Assembly (NCBI GenBank): GCA_905250075.1
Contig: CAJNOP010000276.1
Span: forward strand, 186,001 to 250,000
DNA from: Rotaria sp. Silwood1
Lineage: Eukaryota; Rotifera; Eurotatoria; Philodinida; Philodinidae
Reading direction: 5' to 3'
DNA length: 64,000 nucleotides
Shown piece after piece: positions 54,065-64,000 of the stretch. The notes under the pieces are model-generated. The model was given only the letters and a program-made list of their open reading frames with translations, was not told the DNA's origin and made no database searches. The stretch's first letter is position 1; the number at the start of each line of letters is the position of its first letter. The position numbers and the translations under genes were made by a program.

Positions 54065-57000
54065 ATGACTTCAATAACACGTAAAGTTATTTCAACAATT
54101 ACAACAGCTTATAGAAATATCAATCCGTCAACACTTAATGGTAGATATAATGAAATAATAATTGAATTTTTTTTATTGTTTTTTTTTATTATATAGGTGC
54201 TATTGATATTATTGTTGTTCAACAAGAAGATGGAACACTTTGTTGTACACCATTTCATGTTCGTTTTGGAAAATTAGGTGTTTTACAAAGTTTACAAAAT
54301 AAAGTAAATAAATAATACGTATTTATTTAAGATTTTAAATCTGACGATGTGAAGTCAATGAGTGTAAGTTTATCTATACTCTAAATCAAATATAAGGAAA
54401 AGTACACCTGTATAAAAAAAAAAGAACATACCTTGTTCTAGTTGATTTAATATTTAGCATAGATTAATGTAAAAAATTTGGAATTTTGTTTCTAGATGAG
54501 ATTATTGTTGTAGTAGTGATATTGTTTTAACAATTCTTCTAACTAACCCTTTTGTTCGAGAAACATAGTCCATACTTGGAACCGGAGCGATTTGTCCAGT
54601 CTCACTTTTAAAACCGTTTTTTTTTATCAAATTTTAGAACACGAAAATTAAAATTAGTGTATTTTGCTCGTTTTTATTGATTTTCATGACTTACAGATAT
54701 GAGTGTAAACATTTTTCACTGATAAATTTATAGTTGTCATGCAACTTCTAGCTCTAAATTTTGAACTCTCGCTTTTTCGTCGTATGGTAAGGATCTCGAA
54801 TTACTCTGAATGAATTTATTATGATCATGAAAAGTTAACAACCCATCAGAACCTAAATATAGTTTAAACTAAAGATTCTGCTGCTCGAGAGATTTCGCGT
54901 TTACTTTTCTAGACTTTGTTACTGGCAGTCAGAAACTTCCAATAGCTAGTTCATGCTTTTATTATTTGAATATTAAAAAAGATCTTCTGTCATTGTAAAC
55001 ATTCTACCAACTACTATTCTTCTGCAACTGTGAAAATTCGCAGATATTTAAAAAGGCTAAAATATGGCGTGGAGCATAAAAAGCGACCTTTCTAGCTTAT
55101 TTTTGTCTTTCTGGTGTTTTGCCAATTGAATTCTGTAACTAAACTAGCCGGTCCGGTCGAAAAAAAACTTGACCGATTTCAAGTCTGACATAGTATTAAA
55201 TAACTTTAATATATTCTTATTTTTTATTTAGGTTTATATAACAATAAATGATGTTCCTGTTGAAGATTTATATATGCAATTAGGTGAAGCCGGTGAAGCT
55301 GTTTTCATTGAAGAAAATGATGTATATTAATTGAACAAAAAAAAAAAAATTTTTTTCAATAAATCTTTATTAATTTCGTTTTTTTATAGAATACACCTAT
55401 TAATCAACCAATTCGTCATTTAGAACCATCAAATACAAATACATTTCTTGATCCAGATAATGCAATAGAATTATCAACAGATATAAATTCTCATACACAT
55501 TTATCAAATATTGATTGTTCAGTACAACTAATAAATAAACAACTTGATAAAAAAAAAGATTCAAATGAAAATAATCTATATGAACAAGAATCTAAACCAA
55601 CAATAAATATTGATGTACTTCATTCAAATATATTTTTATCAACACGTCGTCGTCCAAAACGACGTTTATTTAATAATCATATTGATCAATATAATAAACA
55701 AACAAGTGAAGATGATGAACAAGATATATTTAATCAATATTCATCATTAAAACGTCGTTCACGTGCACGTAAACGTGAATCAATATCAATAACAACAAAT
55801 AAAAATACAAATATATTAACACCAACATATAATAATGATCAAATATGTACATCAATTAAACTTTTACGTAAACGTAGTGCTAGTGAAAATGATTTACCAT
55901 TATTTCAAATTGATACAGAATTATCAACATTTATTGATGAATCAAATTGTTTTAATAATATTGATAATCGACCTAAAACACTTGATTTAAATATAATAAA
56001 TTCTAATCAAGAAAATTTTTCTATTGAAAATTCAGATAATATTAATGAACAAAAACCAAGAACATTATCAAATCCAATTATAATCGAACAAAAATATGAT
56101 AAAAAAATAGAATCTATTGAAGAATCAGATACATTAATTAATTCTGTTTTATCAAAATCAGCACCATTAGATACAATTGTAAATACAAATAATCTTCGTA
56201 TAAATCAATCAGATGATTTTTATAGACATGAAGAATATTCACCAACATCAACTTATGAAAGGTAAAAAAAAACGATTTTTTGTTTTGTTTTGTTTTAATA
56301 AAAATTTAATCTATATTTTAGTGTTTTATCACCACGACCAACAAGTCCAAAATCAGATACAGAATATGAATTAGATAAACCTTCTCAACAATCATCAAAT
56401 GTACGTTGGCAATGGAAATGGGGTGAATTACCTGAACAACGACAAAGTGTTTTTCGATATTTATGGCCATCATCATCAAAAAAAAATACACCAAAAGAAG
56501 GTGTCTATCTTGATGAAATAACAAATAATCAAAGTGTTGATCGATCTCTTTATTTACCACAATTGTAAATATTAATATTTAGTTTTTATTTTTTATTAAT
56601 AAAATTTTTGTATAGAGATTATCATCAAAATCAATTACGAACAACAAATGATGATGATCAAGAATCTGGTACAGGAAATTCAATACCACAATCACCATTT
56701 CGAGAACATGAAGCATCGTATGTAGTTTCATTTTTCAATATAAGATTTATCAGTCAGGATACAAAAAAAAAAAAAGAAAGCAGCTTACACCTTACACATC
56801 AGAGGTCCAAACAGGTTTACTTTTACGTCGGCTTGGCCTGTCTGTTTAGGTCTAGGAAGCTTTCAACGTTTAGAAAAAAAAGCACTTTTTTGAGTAAAAA
56901 ATTCTCCATATGATATTGACACTTTCTACTCAAAAAATGAAGTTTTTTATTGAAAATTTAGAAAAAAACATAGCAATTCCCAAGCAGACAAACTTTTGAG

Positions 57001-59422
57001 AAAACGCGTTTTCTCAAAAGTTTGTCTGCCTGCTTAAGCAGGCTCAATGGCCTGTTTGGACGTCTGTTACCCATCTCTATTTTGAAAGTTGTATCACTTT
57101 TTTGTTTTTAATAATCTCTTCTACCTTTCTCATAAGATATATCTCGTTTAGACCGAATTCTGTGAAGAAAGAAAAATGGTAATGCTAATTAATCATATAT
57201 TAGCACAATCCCTATGGGATTAAAATATAAAAATACAATTTAGCTGCTCTTGCTAATCACATGAAAATTCTTCATATTCTATCATATTTTTGTACACATA
57301 TCGTTTTCCTTAATTTTTTAAAAATGTCATATAGAAGACTTTATTAATATACAAATCTATTGAAAGAATTTTTGTTTTTGAGAAGACTTAAATTCTATAT
57401 AATATCAATTGTTTTTATTTTTTTTAGTTGTTTTCTTGGCGATACTCAACTTTCACTGTGTGGTAATATTAATAAACAATCTTTAATTACAGATGAAGTA
57501 TTTAATGCACATCTTATTAATTTTGAAACATTTGCTAGTAATCCATCAATTATTAATGATCCAAATTTAGTTGTACGAATTAATGGAAAGTATGTGATTA
57601 GTTTTTTTTTTTTTTGTTTTTGATTTATATAATAATCTATTGTTTAGATATTATAATTGGAATGTTGCTTCAGCACTTATTATATCAACAAGTATTTTTC
57701 ATAAACCATTACCATCTGAAATAATTGAACAATTACAAGAAAAACATATGGCACAAACAAAACCACGTACAACGGGTGGTGGTTGGTGGTTACCATTTTA
57801 TGGTAAAAAAGTAAGAAATAAATTTTTGTTGTTTTCATTTTCTATAAATTCTAATTTCTTTTATTTGAAAAGTCTGATATGAAAAATGAAAATTCTAAAG
57901 TAATTACATCAACAGATGTTATTGCAGCAGCTGCAAAATCTGAAATTGTACCAATAACATTAAATCGTCACGATTCAAATGATAATCTTAAAACATCGAA
58001 AATTTCGTAAAATTATACAAATCTTTTTTTTTTTTTTTAATTCTTTAAATAATAATTCTATTTATTTTTATAGAAAAACAGATAATGATAGTGAACAAGA
58101 AGATAGTGAAGTAAGAAAATTAACAGCTAAAATAGAAGAAGAAAAAGCACAACAACAACAATCATCTTCAACACATTCTTCTCATCAAACAACATTAAAA
58201 AAAACTATGATACTTTCATCAGATCAATTAAAATGTTTAAATCTTAAATTAGGTAAAAATAAAGTTGAATTTAGTGTTACAACAGCATTACAAGGTACAA
58301 CAACAGTTGAATCAAATATATTCTTATTTGATCATATGACAAAATTTGTTATATCTGATATTGATGGAACAATAACTAAGTATATATATATATATTCATT
58401 CTTTTTTGTTTTAGTTAATATTAAATAAATATTTATTTTTAGATCAGATGTTTTAGGTCATATAATACCATTAGTTGGTGGTGATTGGTCACATGATGGT
58501 ATAGCTGAATTTTTTAATGCTATTCAAGAAAATGGTTATCAATTTATATATTTATCAGCACGAGCTATTGGACAAAGTCAAATAACAAGAAATTTCTTAA
58601 GAAATATTAAACAATCTGATAGAGAATTACCTGTTGGACCATTACTTATATCACCTGATACATTAATGACTGCACTTTATCGGTTTGTTTGAATAATTTT
58701 TATTTTATATAGAAAATTTTGTTTTTTTTTTTTCGATTTCATAGAGAAGTTATTGCTAAAAAACCTGAAGATTTTAAAATTGAATGTTTAAAAAATATTG
58801 CTAGTCTTTATCCTGGTAAAAATCCATTTTATGCTGGTTTTGGTAATCGAATTAATGTAAGTTGTATAGAAATAGTAGTTAGAATATTTTCATTTTTTTT
58901 TTTGTTCTCTTAAAATCTAAATTTATTCTAGGATCAATGGGCATATACAGCTGTTGGAATACCTGTAACACGTATTTATACAATAAATCCTCGTGGTGAA
59001 GTTGTACGACAAAAATTATCTCAAGCTTTATCAACTTCGTATGTTTTTTTTTTGAAAAAATTTTTTTCTTTTTTTAAAATATAATTTTTTTTTTAAGATA
59101 TAAAAATTTACATGAAATTGTTGATCTTTTATTTCCACCAATGGATTCATTTTCAGCAAGTGAAACATATTCAGTTTATACATATTGGCGTGAAGAACCA
59201 ACAATAGATTTATTTGAAGATGAAATGCGTATACAATTAGAAGAAATCGAAAAACGACAAAAAACAACGAAATCAAATATGAAAAATAAAGGTTCAACAA
59301 TTAAAACACCAACATCAGGTATTTTACCAAAAACAACACCAACAACGACTATTGTTAAACCTACAGGTGATAAATTATTAACAATAGCTCAAGCAACAGA
59401 AAATACTGTTAAACGTGCATAG
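54065..59422 (+). CDS. LPIN: Lipin, phosphatidate phosphatase
   Basis: Fourteen exons join in frame to 1,012 aa: 54065-54140, 54197-54303, 55232-55321, 55390-56261, 56322-56564, 56616-56717, 57428-57589, 57648-57810, 57873-58006, 58074-58379, 58443-58682, 58745-58856, 58932-59038, 59098-59422. The N-LIP domain opens with [20 protein letters not shown] and VRFGKLGVL. Exon 4 is a long disordered region with a basic patch ([10 protein letters not shown]), possibly nuclear-localising or membrane-binding. WQWKWGELP and SLCGN... with DDPNLVV-like [16 protein letters not shown] are conserved lipin motifs. The C-LIP HAD domain holds the catalytic DIDGT, then [20 protein letters not shown] and GFGNRINDQWAY. 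Lipin converts phosphatidate to diacylglycerol with Mg and can act in transcription. All catalytic residues are present. Intron 6 carries a MITE. Confidence 0.95.
56805..57061. mobile_element. MITE in lipin intron 6 with a perfect 46-bp palindrome
   Basis: The ends are GTCCAAACAGG and CCTGTTTGGAC. Inside, 56984-57029 is a perfect palindrome of 46 bp centred on AACGCGTT (half-site begins GCAGACAAACTTTTGAG). It is followed at 57029-57042 by a second perfect palindrome, CCTGCTTAAGCAGG. No target duplication is obvious and there is no coding sequence. Confidence 0.65.
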
Positions 59423-59918
59423 ATAAAAAAAAAATGAATTTTGTAATTATTCAATAAGAACTATGTCAGATATGAAAAAATAAATAAATAACGATGTTGT
59501 GTGTATTGTCATTCCTATATTTTATTTAAACTTTTACTTCATGAAAATTCTTTTCATTTTCTTTTCATGTATATTGATGTGCTTGTGTTTATTTGGTTGC
59601 ATTTTTTTTTTGTTGTTGTTGTCGTATTTTAAAAGAGGCTTAGAGAAAAAAAAAACAATATGATTAATTAATCAAGAGAATAAAATATGACTTAATCTAA
59701 AAGAAAATATATTTCATTTATAGATAAAATCATTTGATTTGGTAGGATTTGTGCAGCAAGATAAGAATAAATATCGAACAAGTAACAAGAAACACGTGTA
59801 ATCCTTATTTTTTTTGATCAAATAAAGAGGTATAAAAAAAAGCGAATGTAGGTAAAATGCTTATTTTGAGAGAAACATATACATTTGTAAAGGTATTAAT
59901 AAAATTTCTAATTTCTAT
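59423..59918. other. Lipin 3' flank
   Basis: AATAAATAAATAA at about 59479 is a likely polyadenylation signal. The rest is AT-rich and without a recognised gene. Confidence 0.4.
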
Positions 59919-60413
59919 TCTCTCAAAAAAAGAATCCATTTTCGTCAGAAATAGGATTGCTTTGTCAAGACTCGTATAACATATTTATTTAGTATTTTTT
60001 GTTAGAAAGTGCATGTTAAGATGCAGTGCACCAAAGAGTTCTTTTTTTGAAATACGTTTTTTTATTCTCATATACGAGAATGTCTCTATAGAAATAGCGC
60101 CATTTTTTAAGAGTTTTTTGAGCGATTGAATTTGTCATTCCTTGTTTTTCGCTTAAAAAGTAAATATGAAAAAAAAGCAAGACTCTTTGGTGCACTGCAT
60201 CTTACCATGCTCTTTCAAACAAAAAGAAAAAAAACATGTTGTAGGAGCCTTGCCAGAGAAATCCTGTTTGCCAAATTTGCTGTTTTTGACCCTTATTTGG
60301 TTCGTATCTCTGTCAAACATCATGATATCGAGCTGAAAAGTTTACCATAGTCTCAATATACCCCAGAAATTTCAGACGTTTCTGGGTTGAGATCGACTTT
60401 TGAGGGGTCTTAA
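59919..60413. mobile_element. Foldback element, family F, copy 2
   Basis: The right end reads TTTTGAGGGGTC followed by TTAA (60410-60413). The left end near 59919 (CTCTCAAAAAAAGAATCCAT) is degraded and its TTAA is lost. Internally GATGCAGTGCACCAAAGAG (60020) pairs with CTCTTTGGTGCACTGCATC (60183-60201). The order of sub-motifs (GCGCCATTTTT, ATTGAATTTG, TCTGTCAAACATCA) matches copy 1 at 14402-15141. Confidence 0.65.
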
Positions 60414-60680
60414 TTTATAGATTTTCTTTGTTAAATACAATAGAATCTTTTGATCGGTATAGAATTTAAAGTTCATATAATAAGAATGCTAATTATCAAA
60501 AGATTGATTAATCACTTTTGACTTAAGAATACATGCTTCATATAAACTCTAATTTTCAAATTTCGGCTTAAAACTTTACACACAGTCAGACCTTAATGAG
60601 AATACTTTAGAATGTATAACATAAAAATTTGTATTAATTATCTATTTTAAAGTTCTAGATAAAACGCATTTTAAAAAAAA

Positions 60681-62411
<1,731 letters not shown>

Positions 62412-62893
62412 AGATGATGATGATGCATTCCAAAAGATCTTTTTTTTTTTCGAGCCATGACTTTATTCATATTGTGAAACAGTAGATAAAAATTTCCATC
62501 TGTAGTTATTGATATCAAACAAAAAAGATTCAAACAATAAAAAATATTTTTTTCATTATTGTTCAACAAAATTTAGTAAACTTTTTGAAATGAAAAGTTA
62601 CAGAAGTGTTAATAATTGTTTAGACTACTTTTCTTTAATGTGGTCAATGTTTCCATAGTAAATTTTGATAGAAACAACGTAGAGACTTGGAATTTCTATA
62701 TTTATTTTTATGTTAATCAAGATGCCTTCTCAAAAGAAAACAACTTGATCTTACAAAAGTAGTAACAAAGAGTCTAAAAGTAAAAAAATAGACATTCTCG
62801 TTTTCGTAGAAGATTAGAAAATGTTCGATTTTTACATTTTACAATTTATTTTTGAATATAAAACAAACAATAAAATTCTATATCATTTTCAAC
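62412..62893. terminator. Convergent 3' region between GMP reductase and NHL gene
   Basis: AATAAA on plus at about 62536 and on minus at about 62845-62850 (TTTATT on plus) are likely polyadenylation signals of the two convergent genes. Nothing else is seen. Confidence 0.45.
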
Positions 62894-64000
62894 TTAACAT
62901 CCATTTGATATAAGATCAAAACGTTGAATACGAGAATTGTTAGTATCAACAACATATAAATTATAATTTGAATCGAATTGAATTTGAGTTGGACTATTAA
63001 GTTTAAAGGCATTATTACCTGGTGTATTATCACCAGCAATCATTCTACCTTGTCTAGCACCATTTGTCCATACTAATATACGATGATTGAATGTATCTGC
63101 AATGAACATATGATTACCAGATGGATCAAGTTGTACAGAGTATGGTTTATTAAGTTGATTCCAACCAGCTACAGTCATACTTGAATTTCGTTCATTTATA
63201 TTGTATTTTTGTATACGACTATTATATGTATCAGCAATATAAAGTGAATTTGTTTTTTCATCTAATGCAATACCAATTGGATTGTATAATTGCATTGAAT
63301 CAAATCCAAATATATTTGATTGACCAGCAACTAATTTTGTAGTGTCTATCTCAGAATCCCACACAAGAATTCGATGATTTTTTGAATCAGCCATGTATAA
63401 TAATGATGGATATAAAACTGGAACTATTAAACTGGTTACTTCATCAATTTGATTTATATCAGAACCTTGACCATAACGTCCAATTAATGTTACAGCTTCT
63501 GGAGAACTCAAATTACTATGGAGAGGAAATACCTAAAGTTTAAGAATCAAATTCTATTTTTTCTCTCTAGTTACTATGCATAGGAAATTACGAATATATT
63601 ACATTATGAAATCATACCTGTATGCGATAATTCTCTAGATCAGAAACATAGAGTCGTTCACCTCGAACTATAAAAAATATTTTAATTTTATTTAATAAGA
63701 TCTTCATAATTTCTTCTATATTTACTAGCAAGAGCTGCCGGTTTAGCAAGTAAGGTATTCCAAGAACCGTACGATCCTGTGCCGGCTATAAGGATTCCTT
63801 CTGTAGCATTTGGATGCCATTTAGTAATACGATTATTATTACAATCGGCTACTAATACAATTCCATTTCCGTATACATATATATCAGTAGGATATTGTAA
63901 ACCATCAAGTGATGTTGATGGTAATCCACTGGCTAAACCAGCGACAGTGACACCACTAGGATTCCATGATGCAGTTGCTGCACACAATGGTTTAGAAACT
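62894..64000 (-). CDS. NHL-repeat beta-propeller protein (3' part, runs off window)
   Basis: Three exons are visible: beyond 64000 to 63726, 63667-63618 and 63532-62894. They encode at least six NHL-type blades, with repeats such as DIYVYGNGIVLVADCNNNRI, ERLYVSDLENYRI, SLLYMADSKNHRILVW, SLYIADTYNSRI, HMFIADTFNHRILVW and NLYVVDTNNSRIQRFDL, ending SNGC. The leading CAATASWNPSGVTVAG segment is the usual start of the propeller after a Thr-rich or membrane-anchored N-terminus, which would lie outside the window. NHL propellers bind protein, RNA or peptide ligands. In this secreted-type subfamily, very large in bdelloids, function is unknown. The ORF is intact where visible. Confidence 0.85.

Overview
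The window looks like nuclear DNA from a bdelloid rotifer (Rotaria- or Adineta-like). It is AT-rich. Its genes are split by many short GT-AG introns, mostly 45-80 nt. It carries NHL-repeat genes of the kind that are very numerous in bdelloids, a bacterial/fungal-type PHB-depolymerase-like gene, and many dispersed patches resembling the G-rich telomeric repeat of bdelloids. The species cannot be fixed from the sequence alone. There are no rRNA or tRNA genes, CRISPR arrays or prokaryotic operons.

Layout. 1-5 kb holds a dead NHL gene (minus) split by a 1.1-kb TA-flanked element and a 0.29-kb MITE, then a decayed mariner-type transposase and a second MITE. 7-9.6 kb is a cluster of non-autonomous DNA elements: a hAT-like MITE and two foldbacks. 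9.7-12.4 kb is a 13-exon copper monooxygenase of the DBH/MOXD1 family (minus) with all copper ligands. 12.4-15.2 kb has a palindromic MITE, a 27-bp minisatellite and two more foldbacks. 17.2-18.4 kb is a membrane-anchored epoxide-hydrolase-like gene (minus). 18.4-26.5 kb is mostly intergenic, with telomere-like hairpins and nested MITEs. 26.6-34.1 kb is a complete 14-exon cAMP-dependent protein kinase catalytic-subunit paralogue (plus) that has lost the catalytic Asp and its partners, so it is a predicted pseudokinase. 36.1-37.4 kb is a trypsin pseudogene. 38.8-44.4 kb is an MFSD4/NaGLT1-like MFS transporter (minus) whose 3.7-kb intron carries a hAT-like element. 47.9-49.2 kb is the PHB-depolymerase-like esterase (plus).

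A 100-N scaffold gap lies at 49,897-49,996. To its right the sequence is denser in housekeeping genes and has very AT-rich codons: PIG-K (GPI transamidase), lipin (phosphatidate phosphatase), GMP reductase, and the 3' part of an NHL gene (minus) that runs off the window end.

The genes do not form an operon or obvious pathway. They are separate eukaryotic transcription units. The main non-standard observations are the PKA-like pseudokinase, a recurrent hairpin made of G-rich then C-rich telomere-like repeats seen at about ten intergenic sites, a set of long foldback elements that could form long hairpin RNA if transcribed, and an NHL gene whose frame at both insertion points is restored exactly when the two insertions are removed on paper.
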